Assembly (NCBI RefSeq): GCF_037890695.1
Contig: NZ_CP149571.1
Span: 255,501 to 319,500, forward strand
Direction: 5' to 3'
Source: Aeromonas jandaei
Lineage (GTDB): Bacteria; Pseudomonadota; Gammaproteobacteria; Enterobacterales; Aeromonadaceae
DNA length: 64,000 bases
The notes beneath the pieces are model-generated. The model ran no database searches, was not told the DNA's origin, and saw only the letters and a list, made by a program, of their open reading frames with translations. Shown here piece after piece: positions 52,308 to 61,956 of this stretch (positions are counted from its first letter, which is position 1; each line of letters starts with the position of its first letter). Both the position numbers and the translations under genes were made by a program.

Positions 52308-54302
52308 ATGACAACTCTGAAACAGCGGCTAGGCCCGTTCTGGCCTTTTGCCGTCTTCTGTGCGCTTGCCCTTGGCTCTCTGACTCTCAGCCGTATTGCG
52401 CTGGGGATTTGGCAACTGGAACGGGTCGATGCCGTCGCCGGCTGGCAGGAGATGCTGCTGCAAGGGATCCGGGTCGATTTCGCCACAATCTGCTGGCTCT
52501 GGGGTGTCCCGGCCATGTTTACCCTGCTGCTGGCCGGGCCTCACGCCATCGGTCGGGGCTGGATGCAGCTGATGCGCGTCTGGCTGACCGTCGGGCTCTG
52601 GCTGATGCTCTTCCTCGAGATCTCCACCCCCTCGTTTGTCACCGAATATGGCGTGCGCCCCAATCGCCTCTATGTGGAGTACCTCATCTATCCGAAAGAG
52701 GTGCTCTCCATGCTGTGGGCGGGCCGCAAAGCCGAGCTGTTGCTGGCGGTGGTTTTCAGTGGCGCCGTGCTGACCGGAGGCTGGTGGCTGAGTGGCCGTC
52801 TGCTGCGCGATCTCACCTTCCCGCGCTGGTACTGGCGGCCCGCCTTCGCCCTGCTCATTCTGGCCATAGGTTTTCTCGGTGCCCGCTCCAGCCTGGGCCA
52901 TCGCGCCCTGAACCCGGCCATGGTCGCCTTTGCCGATGACCCGCTGGTCAATGCTCTGACCGTCAACTCCGCCTACTCCCTCTTCTTTGCCATCAAGCAA
53001 ATGGGAGACGAAGAGGATGCCAGCCAGTTTTACGGCAAGATGACTGACAAGCAGATCATCGAGATTGTGCGTCAAGAGAGTGGCCGGGCCGCCCATGAGT
53101 TCAGCTCCGACACCTTGCCAAGCCAGACCTTCAACGAAGCCAGCTACGGCGGCAAACCGAAGAATCTGGTGATCCTGCTGCAGGAGAGCCTGGGCGCCCA
53201 GTTCGTCGGCTCCCTCGGCGGCCTGCCACTCACCCCCAACATCGATGCTCTGTCGAAAGAGGGTTGGGCGTTCGAGCAGCTATACGCCACCGGCACCCGC
53301 TCGGTGCGTGGTATCGAGGCGGTACTGACCGGCTTCACGCCGACCCCGGCACAGGCCGTGGTCAAACTCGGCAAGAGCCAGACCAACTTCTTCACCATCG
53401 CGGATTTGCTTAAGCAGCGAGGTTACGACACCAGCTTTATCTACGGCGGCGAGAGCCACTTCGACAACATGCGCAGCTTCTTCCTCGGCAATGGCTTCAC
53501 CACCATCGTCGAGCAGAAGGATTTTGACAATCCGGTGTTCAAGGGTTCATGGGGCGCCTCCGACGAGGACCTGATGGCCAAGGCTGACGAAACCTTCAGA
53601 GGGCTGCACAAACAGGGCAAACCCTTCTTCAGTCTGGTATTCAGCTCCAGCAACCACGATCCGTTCGAATTTCCCGACAATCGCATCGCCCTCTATGAGC
53701 AGCCCAAGCAGACTCGCAACAACGCGGCCAAGTATGCGGATTACGCCATCGGCGAGTTCTTCAAAAAGGCGAGAAATTCAGAGTACTGGAAAGACACGCT
53801 GTTTCTGGTCATCGCCGACCACGACAGCCGGGTCAGTGGCGCCAGTCTGGTGCCCATTCCCCGCTTCCATATCCCGGGGGTTATCGTGGGCGAGGGCATA
53901 GCGCCGAAGAAAGATCCGCGCATCGTCAGCCAGATCGACATGGCACCGACCCTGCTCTCCCTGATGGGGATCAGTGCCGACTATCCGATGCTCGGCAAGG
54001 ATCTCACCCGCATGCCAGCCGACTGGCTGGGGCGCGCCATCATGCAGTACGACAAGAACTTTGCCCTGATGCGCGGTCAGGATGTGGTGATCCTGCAACC
54101 GGAGCGTCCGGCTGAGGGGTATCGTTATGACGACGCCACCGAAACACTGACGCCGGTGGCACAACCAGCCGCCATGAAAGAGGCGACGCTGGGGCTGGCG
54201 CTCTGGGGCAGCCTGGCTTATCAGAAGGGGCTCTACCGGACGGCTAAAGATGAGCGAACCGCCGCTGCCGAACAGGCGCCATCAACCAGCGCAACCCGAT
54301 AG
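52308..54302 (+). CDS. LTA-synthase-like membrane sulfatase-family phosphotransferase
   Basis: A 664-residue inner-membrane protein. Five transmembrane helices occupy the first ~200 residues. A large periplasmic alkaline-phosphatase/sulfatase-superfamily domain follows, with the nucleophile Thr region YATGTRSVRGIEAVLTG, KNLVILLQESLGAQFVG and the metal site IADHDSRVSGASLVPIPRFHIPG. Gram-negative relatives transfer phosphoglycerol or phosphoethanolamine to membrane glycans or lipids; the acceptor here is unknown. AGGA precedes the ATG at 52308. A reading frame extension upstream is not used. A bidirectional terminator follows. Confidence 0.85.
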   Translation: MTTLKQRLGPFWPFAVFCALALGSLTLSRIALGIWQLERVDAVAGWQEMLLQGIRVDFATICWLWGVPAMFTLLLAGPHAIGRGWMQLMRVWLTVGLWLMLFLEISTPSFVTEYGVRPNRLYVEYLIYPKEVLSMLWAGRKAELLLAVVFSGAVLTGGWWLSGRLLRDLTFPRWYWRPAFALLILAIGFLGARSSLGHRALNPAMVAFADDPLVNALTVNSAYSLFFAIKQMGDEEDASQFYGKMTDKQIIEIVRQESGRAAHEFSSDTLPSQTFNEASYGGKPKNLVILLQESLGAQFVGSLGGLPLTPNIDALSKEGWAFEQLYATGTRSVRGIEAVLTGFTPTPAQAVVKLGKSQTNFFTIADLLKQRGYDTSFIYGGESHFDNMRSFFLGNGFTTIVEQKDFDNPVFKGSWGASDEDLMAKADETFRGLHKQGKPFFSLVFSSSNHDPFEFPDNRIALYEQPKQTRNNAAKYADYAIGEFFKKARNSEYWKDTLFLVIADHDSRVSGASLVPIPRFHIPGVIVGEGIAPKKDPRIVSQIDMAPTLLSLMGISADYPMLGKDLTRMPADWLGRAIMQYDKNFALMRGQDVVILQPERPAEGYRYDDATETLTPVAQPAAMKEATLGLALWGSLAYQKGLYRTAKDERTAAAEQAPSTSATR

Positions 54303-54303
54303 A

Positions 54304-54329
54304 AAAAAACCGCCGAAAGGCGGTTTTTT
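54304..54329. terminator. Bidirectional terminator
   Basis: Stem AAAAAACCGCC / GGCGGTTTTTT around GAAA, between the convergent sulfatase and Lrp-type genes. Confidence 0.92.
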
Positions 54330-54339
54330 CACACTGGCA

Positions 54340-54810
54340 TTATGGCTGGGGGAAACAGGGCAGCGAGCGGCTGAACCTGTGCTCGAACACCAGCGAGGTC
54401 TCGAGATGCACCACCTCTTCGCGGGAGGTGAAGTGATCGAAGACAAAGTTGCGCAGGTGTTCGGTATCGGCCACGCAGAGGTGCACCAGGAAATCATCCT
54501 TGCCGCCCATGTGGAACAGGCTGATCACCTCGGGCAGCACCAGAATGGCATCGCGAAAATCGTCGATGATCTGGCGGCTGTGACGGGCCAGTTGCAGGGA
54601 TACCATAGCCTGAATGTGACCACCGAGGGCCTGATAATCGACCTCGCAGTGCGCCCCTTTGAGCACCCCGTCCTGTTGCAGCTTGCGTACCCGTTCCAGA
54701 CAGGTGGAGGGAGCAACCCCCACCAGCGCGGCCAGATCCTTGTTGGTCATGCCTGCATCCCGAAACAGATGGGCCAGGATATCCAAATCCAGTTGATCCA
54801 GATTTCTCAT
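54340..54810 (-). CDS. Lrp/AsnC-family transcriptional regulator
   Basis: A 156-residue regulator. Its N-terminal winged helix-turn-helix is LDQLDLDILAHLFRDAGMTNKDLAALVGVAPSTCLERVRKLQQDGVLKG. A C-terminal RAM (ligand-binding) domain follows, with PEVISLFHMGGKDDFLVHL. AGGAG precedes the ATG at 54810. It is divergent from the phosphatase gene at 54954. Target genes and effector are not evident from context. Confidence 0.9.
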   Translation of the reverse strand: MRNLDQLDLDILAHLFRDAGMTNKDLAALVGVAPSTCLERVRKLQQDGVLKGAHCEVDYQALGGHIQAMVSLQLARHSRQIIDDFRDAILVLPEVISLFHMGGKDDFLVHLCVADTEHLRNFVFDHFTSREEVVHLETSLVFEHRFSRSLPCFPQP

Positions 54811-54953
54811 CTTCACTCCTCTAACCGCTCAATTTTTTAGACTCTGCCCGTAAACCGGGCCAAACACAACGGCCATTGACATCCCCCCCGCCCTGCCTAT
54901 GCTTGGCGCCATTCGCCGGGCTCGGTAAACCGGCCACCATACGAGGATCCGCC

Positions 54954-55472
54954 ATGCACCCGTTTCATCCCTTCTGGAGCCTGGAGCTTCCCCGCGTCGA
55001 TGGTCAGCTGCTGCTGACCCCCTGTCCGGGCACCCAGCAGGTGCCGCTGACTCTCGCCCTTGACCAGCTGCGACTGGCCGGGGCCCACGCCGTCATCACC
55101 CTGATGACTGACGCCGAACTGGCCCGCTTCGACCTCGCCCACCTTGGTGTGCAGGTCGAACGGGAGGGAATGCGCTGGTTCCACCTTCCCATCGAAGATG
55201 ATCAGGCCCCCGACTCCTGTTTCGAGCAGAGCTGGCTGCAACTTCTGCCCCGGCTGACCGAGCTGCTGCGCGATGGCAAACATCTGGTCATCCACTGCAA
55301 GGGGGGAAGCGGTCGCACCGGACTGCTGGCCGCCCTTCTGCTGATCTCCCTTGGCCGGCCCCTTGACGAGGCGATGGCCACCGTCAAGGCCCACAGACCC
55401 AAGGCATTCACTCTGGATACCCACCGCCACTGGCTGCAGCAGCAGGCCGATCGACTGGAGCACAACGCCTGA
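54954..55472 (+). CDS. Dual-specificity / tyrosine phosphatase-like protein
   Basis: A 172-residue cysteine phosphatase with the P loop HCKGGSGRTG (CX5R), catalytic Cys and Arg in place, and an upstream general-acid candidate in PIEDDQAPD. It resembles the CDKN3-like or DSP-type phosphatases sporadically found in bacteria. Substrate unknown. The ATG at 54954 is preceded by AGGA. Its stop is 2 bp from that of the convergent metA. Confidence 0.84.
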   Translation: MHPFHPFWSLELPRVDGQLLLTPCPGTQQVPLTLALDQLRLAGAHAVITLMTDAELARFDLAHLGVQVEREGMRWFHLPIEDDQAPDSCFEQSWLQLLPRLTELLRDGKHLVIHCKGGSGRTGLLAALLLISLGRPLDEAMATVKAHRPKAFTLDTHRHWLQQQADRLEHNA

Positions 55473-55473
55473 A

Positions 55474-56421
55474 CTACTTGCCGCTCTGGTCGTAGGTAAA
55501 GACCTTGCCGATATCCTCCACCCTGTAGCTGGTGAGCTGATAGACGTAGTAGTTGAGCCAGTTGGAGAACAGCAGATGGCCGTGGCTGCGCCAGCTGGCG
55601 CGCGGGGTCTGGCTAGGGTCGTTGTTCGGGTAGTAGTTGACCGGGATGATGGGGTCGAGCCCCGCAGCCAGATCCCGGCGATATTCACCGTCAAGGGTCA
55701 ACGCATCGTACTCGGGATGGCCGGTCACGAAGACCTGACGACAATCCTTGGTGGCCGCCAGATAGACTCCCGCCTCTGCTGATTCAGCGAAAATCTGCAG
55801 ATCGGTGTGAGCGCGGATCAGGTCGCCGTCGAACGCCGCATAGCGGGAGTGAGGCGCGACAAACTCGTCATCAAAGCCGCGCAGCAGCGGCTCGTGCTCG
55901 TCGAGGCGGTGGTGGTGATAAACGCCGGAGAGCTTCTCACCCCGGGTCTGCTTCTCCATGCCATACAGGGCTTTCAGCGCCGCCTGCACTGCCCAGCAGA
56001 GGAACAGAGTGGAGGTCACATGCTGATGGGACCACTCGATGATCTCGACGATGCGCGGCCAGTAAACCACCTCCTCGAACTCCACCAGCCCGAGCGGCGC
56101 CCCGGTGATGATCATGCCGTCATAGTTGTTGCCACGCACCTGCTCGAAGTCGTGATAGAAGTTCTCAAGATGCGCCTGCGGCGTGTTCTTCGACTCCCGA
56201 TCGTCGATGCGCAGCAGATCCACATCCACCTGTAGCGGCGAGTTGGAGAGCATCCGCATCAGCTGGATCTCGGTCTCAATCTTCTTGGGCATCAAATTGA
56301 GGATCAACACCCGCAGCGGGCGGATGTTCTGGGTGACGGCCCGTGATTCCGTCATCACGAAGATGTTCTCCTGCCCCAGCACTTCGGCGGCGGGTAACTG
56401 GTCCGGGATCTTGATCGGCAT
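55474..56421 (-). CDS. metA: Homoserine O-succinyltransferase
   Basis: A 315-residue enzyme for the first committed step of methionine synthesis. Motifs: [15 protein letters not shown] start, [18 protein letters not shown], catalytic Cys in [37 protein letters not shown], and [12 protein letters not shown] with the catalytic His/Glu. The enzyme is regulated by methionine supply; tandem MetJ-type boxes lie upstream. Confidence 0.95.
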   Translation of the reverse strand: MPIKIPDQLPAAEVLGQENIFVMTESRAVTQNIRPLRVLILNLMPKKIETEIQLMRMLSNSPLQVDVDLLRIDDRESKNTPQAHLENFYHDFEQVRGNNYDGMIITGAPLGLVEFEEVVYWPRIVEIIEWSHQHVTSTLFLCWAVQAALKALYGMEKQTRGEKLSGVYHHHRLDEHEPLLRGFDDEFVAPHSRYAAFDGDLIRAHTDLQIFAESAEAGVYLAATKDCRQVFVTGHPEYDALTLDGEYRRDLAAGLDPIIPVNYYPNNDPSQTPRASWRSHGHLLFSNWLNYYVYQLTSYRVEDIGKVFTYDQSGK

Positions 56422-56447
56422 GCTTACTCCCTGTACTGCATCGGTAA

Positions 56448-56471
56448 ATATGTCTGGACATCCAGAAGCCT
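56448..56471 (-). promoter_or_regulatory. MetJ operator (three met boxes) upstream of metA
   Basis: Reading toward metA: AGGCTTCT, GGATGTCC, AGACATAT, three adjacent 8-mers that match the met box AGACGTCT at 5, 5 and 6 of 8 positions. The same TCTGGATGTC core occurs in the E. coli metA operator. The array ends 27 bp before the ATG. Confidence 0.65.
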
Positions 56472-56565
56472 ATAATAAAGCGTTCACCCTGTCATCAGAT
56501 ACCTTTTGTATTCACCCTCGCCTTTGACTAGCATACGGCTCAGTATCTCCCCTGCATCCAAGATA

Positions 56566-57810
56566 ATGACCGGTATCAAGATTTCCGTAGATCGACTGCA
56601 AGTCGGCAACTATGTATCCCTGCCACTGGGGTGGCGCGAACACCCGTTCCTGTTTTCCAGCTTCAAAATCAAGAATGAAGAAGAGATCGAACTGATCCGT
56701 CGCCTGGGCCTCAAACTGGTGACCATCATTCCCGACAAGAGCGATGTACCGCCCAAGCCTCTCGAGCAGGCACATGCCGTCACCCAGCAATCGGAAAACG
56801 CCGATGCAGCCCAGCGTCAGGCCCAGATGCAGCAGGAGAAGGATCGCCGCATCGAGCAGTTGCAGCTCTATCGCCGCAATTTGCAGCAGTGCGAAAAGCA
56901 GTTCCAGCAGTCGCTGGCGCAGGTGCGCAGCGTAATGAGCAAGATCCAGTCACGCCCCCTCAATGCCATCGGCGAGGCGCAGGACCTGGTCAACGCCATG
57001 ACCGAGCAGTTGCTCTCGGTAGACGAGATGGTGCTCCATCTCGTCTCTGACGGCGAGGATGGCAACAACCTCTACTTCCACTCCCTCAATGTGAGCGTGC
57101 TCAGCATGCTGCTGGCCAAGGAGTGCTGCATGACGGCCGACGAGATCCGCCAGGTTGGCATGGGAGCCCTGTTCCACGACATCGGCAAGCTGAAGATCCC
57201 GAGCCAGATCCTGCGCAAGACCGAGCCGCTGACCAAGCCGGAGCAAAACCTGATGGCCCAGCACCCGCGCTACGGGCTGGACCTGCTCAATCTGGCCAAG
57301 GATTTCCCGGCCGAAGCGAAGGGCATAGTGCTGCACCACCACGAATATCTGGATGGCAGCGGGCCGGAGGGGCTCAAGAAGGGGCAGCTCGATCCGCTGA
57401 CCCAGATGGTCTCCCTCATCAACGAATACGATAACCTCTGCCATATGCAGGCCAAGGTGCCCTACTCGGCCCTGAGCGGTCTCTACAAGCAGCGCAAGGC
57501 CCAGTTCAATCCGGAGTACCTCAGCATGCTGATCCGGCTGATGGGGATCTACCCGCCCGGCAGCGTGGTGCAGCTCTCCAACGGTCAAGTCGGGCTGGTG
57601 ATGTCGGTCAACGCCTCCCGCCTGCTCTACCCCTCGGTGCTGGTGTACGATCCACGCATCCCGCGCCAGGAGGCGGCCATCATCGACCTGCAGCAGGCCG
57701 AGCTCTCCATCGCCAAGGTGATCCATCCCAAGCGGTTGCCGCCAGCGGTGTTCGAGTACCTCAATCCGCGCACCCGGATCAGCTACTACTTCGAGCACAA
57801 CAAGCCCTGA
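56566..57810 (+). CDS. HD-GYP-type c-di-GMP phosphodiesterase-like protein with degenerate GYP motif
   Basis: A 414-residue protein with an N-terminal DUF3391-like region (MTGIKISVDRLQVGNYVSLPLGWREHPFLFSSFKIKNEEEI) and a coiled coil rich in Gln/Arg (~80-130). A C-terminal HD-GYP domain follows. The HD core is intact: FHSLNVSVLSMLLAKECC, LFHDIGKLKIPSQIL, QHPRYGLDLLN and HHHEYLDGSG. The GYP triad reads GSG-P-E, so the Tyr of GYP is absent. It may still bind metal, but activity on c-di-GMP is uncertain. The ATG at 56566 is used; an upstream frame extension is not protein-like. Confidence 0.85.
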   Translation: MTGIKISVDRLQVGNYVSLPLGWREHPFLFSSFKIKNEEEIELIRRLGLKLVTIIPDKSDVPPKPLEQAHAVTQQSENADAAQRQAQMQQEKDRRIEQLQLYRRNLQQCEKQFQQSLAQVRSVMSKIQSRPLNAIGEAQDLVNAMTEQLLSVDEMVLHLVSDGEDGNNLYFHSLNVSVLSMLLAKECCMTADEIRQVGMGALFHDIGKLKIPSQILRKTEPLTKPEQNLMAQHPRYGLDLLNLAKDFPAEAKGIVLHHHEYLDGSGPEGLKKGQLDPLTQMVSLINEYDNLCHMQAKVPYSALSGLYKQRKAQFNPEYLSMLIRLMGIYPPGSVVQLSNGQVGLVMSVNASRLLYPSVLVYDPRIPRQEAAIIDLQQAELSIAKVIHPKRLPPAVFEYLNPRTRISYYFEHNKP

Positions 57811-57864
57811 TCCCCGCAGGCCAGTAGCCCTCTCTTTTCCCCGTTTCAGCACAAGGAGCCCGTC

Positions 57865-59028
57865 ATGCGTATCGAGATCATCAGCACCGGAGACGAGATA
57901 GTGACGGGTCTGGTGGTGGATACCAATGCCGCCTGGCTCAGCGCCCTGCTGCTGGAACAGGGCTGGCAGGTGCGCCGCCGCCTGACGGTGGGGGACAACC
58001 TCGCCGACCTGAAAAGCGTGCTGCAAGAGAGCGCCAGCCGTGCCGAGGTGGTGCTGGTGTGTGGCGGACTCGGCCCCACTGCCGACGATCTCACCGCCCA
58101 GGCGGCAGCCGAAGCCTTCGGCCAGCCGCTCACCCTGTTTCCTGACTGGCTCGCCACCATCGAAGCACGCTACGCCAGCCGGGGCCGCACCATGCCCACC
58201 AGCAATGCCAAGCAGGCCTGGCTGCCGCAGGCTTGCGAGATCCTCGACAATCCGGTCGGTACCGCCTGCGGTTTTGTGGTTGCTCACCCGGCCAGCCACG
58301 GCCTGAGCTGGCTCTTCTTCACCCCGGGCGTCCCCTTCGAATTCAAACAGATGGTGTGCGAACAGATCTTGCCTCGCCTCAAGGTGCTGGCCGGCACCCA
58401 GACCGATACCGAGCTGCGCCGCTTCTACACCTTCGGCGTCTCGGAATCAGCCCTCAGCGATATGCTGGATGCGGCCCCTTGGCCCAGCGGGATCGAACTC
58501 GGTTACCGATCCGCTATGCCGCTTATCGAGCTGAAGCTCATCGGTCATGGTGCCAGCACGGCAGACATGGATGCAGCCGAAGCGCGACTGCTCGCCCCCA
58601 TCGAGCCCTGGCTGGTCGGCAGAGGGGATCTCGAACCGGCGCAGCAGATCCTCACTCTGCTGGGAGAGAAACCACTCACTCTGTATGAATGTGAGAGCCG
58701 GGGGGCCTTGCTGGCCATGTGCCATGAACACGCTGTGCTGGAGGCCAGCTTTAGCAGCGCCTTGAGCTGCGAGCTTGCCCAGCTGACGGGCACTCCCCAT
58801 GGAGTGAGTCTGACCATAGGCCAGGCTGGCCCGGACGGCGTGCCACTGCTGCTCTGCGCCGATGAAATCTCGTTCGGTCAGACCCTCAAGGTCAGCCACC
58901 CGGATCCCGAGAGCCGCCGCAAGATCCTCGCCTTCGCCGCCCTCGACATGCTGCGCCGCCATCTGCTGGGATTGCCGGTACTGGCCGATTACCTCACCCT
59001 GACCAGAACGGCCCGGCTCGGCGACTGA
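57865..59028 (+). CDS. CinA-like / YfaY-type protein
   Basis: A 387-residue protein. The N-terminal molybdopterin-binding-like domain (MRIEIISTGDEIVTGLVVDTNAAWLS, VVLVCGGLGPTADDLTAQAAAEAF) is followed by FTPGVPFEFKQM. The C-terminal region is the deamidase-like CinA part and is divergent. Family members are annotated as NMN deamidase or CinA-like; which activity remains here is not clear. It has AAGGAG before the ATG and follows the HD-GYP gene by 54 bp. Confidence 0.87.
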   Translation: MRIEIISTGDEIVTGLVVDTNAAWLSALLLEQGWQVRRRLTVGDNLADLKSVLQESASRAEVVLVCGGLGPTADDLTAQAAAEAFGQPLTLFPDWLATIEARYASRGRTMPTSNAKQAWLPQACEILDNPVGTACGFVVAHPASHGLSWLFFTPGVPFEFKQMVCEQILPRLKVLAGTQTDTELRRFYTFGVSESALSDMLDAAPWPSGIELGYRSAMPLIELKLIGHGASTADMDAAEARLLAPIEPWLVGRGDLEPAQQILTLLGEKPLTLYECESRGALLAMCHEHAVLEASFSSALSCELAQLTGTPHGVSLTIGQAGPDGVPLLLCADEISFGQTLKVSHPDPESRRKILAFAALDMLRRHLLGLPVLADYLTLTRTARLGD

Positions 59029-59285
59029 CCAACGCTGAAAACCAATCCTGAATCTTCTGCGCCGCACAGGCTCGTTTCCATGATCCGGCATTGGGCCGGG
59101 TCATCTCCAATCAGCACTGTCATTTCTTACGATCCCGTCACCCATTTGCACTCAATCCATTGACCTTCCAGCAGAAATATCCAAATACTGCACACTCTTC
59201 GGCTCAGTGATTCGCTTTATCCATCATTGAGAGATTTAATGACAGTAGAGGGGCACTTCCCTCTCCCACCCAGCAAGGAGAGCCG

Positions 59286-60953
59286 GTGTTAAGCAAAGAG
59301 TGGCTGCTGCTATCAAGTGACATGGATCAGGTCTGCCTGCGCATCGCGCCGGGACTCACCAAACCTGTCACCGAACAGGATGTGCAGACTCTGCTGCTCG
59401 CCTCCAACTGCCGCCGCTACCAACCCCTGACGGAGGGGATCAAACAGTCGATCACCCTGCTCAACATGCTGCAAGGCAACCCTGCCGCCTCTGTCCCAAC
59501 GACACCCATCCCCATCGCCAAGCGGCACGATGCCAAGGTGATGATTGTGGTCGAGAAAGACCGGATGAGTGCCAGCGCCCAGATCACCGCCGACTGGGGT
59601 GGCAAGTACCTGACCCTCGAACAGTTGCAAGAGGCGATCTCCATCAGCGAGGTGAAGCAGGGGGTCAGCGAGGCTCTGCTTGCTACCGCCATCCTCTCCG
59701 CCAAGGAAGCGGCCCCCGGCAGCATGCTGAAACTGGTCATCGCCCGCGGCCAGGCCGCCGTCAACGGCCAGGACACCCGCTACGAGCGGCTGGTGGAGAC
59801 CCCTGCCGAACGTATTCTCAAACCTCAGGAGCTGGATCATGGCCGGGTCGACCTGAGGGATCTCGGCTCCATCGTCACCGTCAAGGCAGGTGCCCAGCTG
59901 ATGCGCCGTCACCCGGCAACTCAGGGCGTCCCCGGCTTCACCGTGACCGGTCAGGAGCTCCCTGCCAAGCATGGCAAGGACAGCCCCATGAGTGCCGGAG
60001 AGGGCACCTTCTTCTCGCCCGATGACCCGGACCTGCTGATTGCAAGCCGCGCAGGTCTCCCCTGTCAGGAGAAGGCGGGAATGAAGGTGGATGAGGTGCT
60101 GAGCGTGAAGCGGGTGGATGCCCGCCACGGTCACATCACCTTCGAGGGGGGGCTCATCGTCAATGATGATGTCAATCCGGGCATGAAGATCTCGGTGAGC
60201 GGTGACATCGTCGTCGGCGGCTTTATCGAGGGAGGCTGGATTGAAGCGGGAGGCACCATCACGGTGCGTCACGGCATCATAGGTCGGCGCAATGAACAGG
60301 GCGAGTACCTCTGCCAGCTCAACGCGCAGGGGGAGATCCACGCCAACTACGCCCAATATGCCCAGCTGGAGGCCGGCGGCGATATCCAGATCCAGACCCA
60401 GCTCAGCCACTGCTACAGCCGCAGCGGTCAGGACATCAAGGTGGGTGACAGCGGGATGCGCAAAGGAAACCTGCTGGGAGGGCTCGCCATCGCCAACCGG
60501 CTTATCATCTCTCCCGTGCTCGGAGCATCGGCCGGCAACCATACCAAGCTGCAGATCCTCGGCGGCTACTTTACTCACAAGGAGCAGGAACATCAGCTCA
60601 AACAACAGCAACAGCTCTGTCAGGAGCAGCTCGACAAGATCAAGGAGTTGGTGATGCGGCTGGTGCAACTCCCCACTGAAAAACGCAATCCCGATACCCT
60701 GCGCAAGCTCAAACCAATCCGAGAGCGCCATCAGCAGGAGCTCCGCCAGCTGGAAGAGCAACTTGCCGCCAACCACGAAGAGCTGCAAAAGCTGATGGCA
60801 GAGATGGACATCATCGCCACCCAGCATCTCTTCCCCGGTATCGAGGTAGAGATGGCCCATCACCACAACCGGGTCGATATTGAACATGGCCCCATCCACT
60901 TCTGCATCAGGGAGGATCAACTTCAGATGATCCCCTATGAGGCGCATAAATAG
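59286..60953 (+). CDS. FapA-family (DUF342) protein
   Basis: A 555-residue cytoplasmic protein of the DUF342/FapA family. The central part has repeated beta-helix strands (VDEVLSVKRVDARHGHITFEGGLIVNDDVNPGMKISVSGDIVVGGFIEGGWIEAGGTITVRHGIIG). A Gln-rich coiled coil at ~445-510 and a short C-terminal domain follow. FapA-type proteins are large polymerising or scaffold-like cytoplasmic proteins, sometimes linked to flagellar or envelope processes; function here is unknown. The GTG start is preceded by AAGGAG. A 257-bp gap upstream holds no gene. Confidence 0.84.
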   Translation: MLSKEWLLLSSDMDQVCLRIAPGLTKPVTEQDVQTLLLASNCRRYQPLTEGIKQSITLLNMLQGNPAASVPTTPIPIAKRHDAKVMIVVEKDRMSASAQITADWGGKYLTLEQLQEAISISEVKQGVSEALLATAILSAKEAAPGSMLKLVIARGQAAVNGQDTRYERLVETPAERILKPQELDHGRVDLRDLGSIVTVKAGAQLMRRHPATQGVPGFTVTGQELPAKHGKDSPMSAGEGTFFSPDDPDLLIASRAGLPCQEKAGMKVDEVLSVKRVDARHGHITFEGGLIVNDDVNPGMKISVSGDIVVGGFIEGGWIEAGGTITVRHGIIGRRNEQGEYLCQLNAQGEIHANYAQYAQLEAGGDIQIQTQLSHCYSRSGQDIKVGDSGMRKGNLLGGLAIANRLIISPVLGASAGNHTKLQILGGYFTHKEQEHQLKQQQQLCQEQLDKIKELVMRLVQLPTEKRNPDTLRKLKPIRERHQQELRQLEEQLAANHEELQKLMAEMDIIATQHLFPGIEVEMAHHHNRVDIEHGPIHFCIREDQLQMIPYEAHK

Positions 60954-61064
60954 GTCAAGCTGCCCCTATTCATATCAGTAGCGACCGTGATCCGGCCGCC
61001 GATTTTCGCTACACTCGCCACTTCCCAGGCCCCATTGGGCGGGCCGCCCAGACTCAGGTAGTGA

Positions 61065-61877
61065 ATGATGTACAAGCTGATCGCATTGGATATGGATGGC
61101 ACCCTGCTCAACCCGCAAGGCCAGATTACTCCCCGCACCCACGCCGCCATCACGGCTGCTCGTGCCAAAGGTGTCACCGTGGTACTGGCCTCTGGCCGGC
61201 CGCTGGAGGGGATGAGCCGTTATCTGGTCGAGCTCGGCCTCACCGGGGAGCATGACTATGTCATCTGCTACAACGGCGCTCTGGTACAGCAGGTTGCCGA
61301 TCAGCGCATCATCCGCAGCCAGCTGCTGACCGGCAGCGATGCCAGCGCCGTCGCCAAACTGGCCGACGAGCTGGAGGTGAACGTACACGGTTTTTCCGTC
61401 ACCAAGGGGCTTATCAGCCCGCGCGTCAGCCGTTACACCGAGCATGAATCCCGTCTTATCGGCATGCCCATCAATCTGATCGACTTCGCCACCCTGCCGG
61501 CCGACGAGCAGATCATGAAGGTGATGATGATCGACGAACCGCCCCAGCTCGCCCGCGCCATCGAGCGCCTGCCCGCAGAGCTCTATGAGCGCTACACAGT
61601 GGTGCAGAGCGCCCCCTTCTTCCTCGAATTTATGAACAAGCAGAGCAACAAGGGGACCGGGGTCGCCGCGCTGGCCGAGCATCTCGGCTTGGATGCATCT
61701 CAGGTGATCTGCGTGGGTGATGCCGGCAATGACCACCATATGATCGAATACGCAGGACTGGGTGTCGCCATGGGCAACGCCACCGACGAAATCAAGGCGC
61801 TGGCCCAGCACACAACCGCTCGCAACGATGAAGATGGCGTGGCTCAGGTGATTGAACAGTTCATCCTGAATGCCTGA
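61065..61877 (+). CDS. yidA: HAD-family sugar phosphatase (YidA-like)
   Basis: A 270-residue Cof-type HAD phosphatase. It has nucleophile motif I IALDMDGTLLN, motif II VVLASGRPLEGM, the Lys of motif III in NKGTGVAALAEHLGL and motif IV VGDAGNDHHMIEYAGLGVAMGNA. It closely matches E. coli YidA, which dephosphorylates sugar phosphates such as erythrose-4-phosphate and mannose-1-phosphate. It ends at a strong bidirectional terminator. Confidence 0.92.
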   Translation: MMYKLIALDMDGTLLNPQGQITPRTHAAITAARAKGVTVVLASGRPLEGMSRYLVELGLTGEHDYVICYNGALVQQVADQRIIRSQLLTGSDASAVAKLADELEVNVHGFSVTKGLISPRVSRYTEHESRLIGMPINLIDFATLPADEQIMKVMMIDEPPQLARAIERLPAELYERYTVVQSAPFFLEFMNKQSNKGTGVAALAEHLGLDASQVICVGDAGNDHHMIEYAGLGVAMGNATDEIKALAQHTTARNDEDGVAQVIEQFILNA

Positions 61878-61909
61878 CGAATCAGCCCTAGATCATCAAG
61901 CTGAAAACA

Positions 61910-61941
61910 AAACGGGGAGGCTTCAAAGCCTCCCCGTTTTT
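61910..61941. terminator. Bidirectional terminator
   Basis: Stem AAAACGGGGAGGCTT / AAGCCTCCCCGTTTT with a CA centre, between the convergent yidA and penicillin-binding protein genes. Confidence 0.93.
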
Positions 61942-61956
61942 ATCTCTGTCTGCCAC

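Noticed and set aside
59313..60947. Long open frame on the minus strand opposite the FapA-like gene (544 codons)
   Set aside because: Antisense to a recognised protein; no family motifs or start context.
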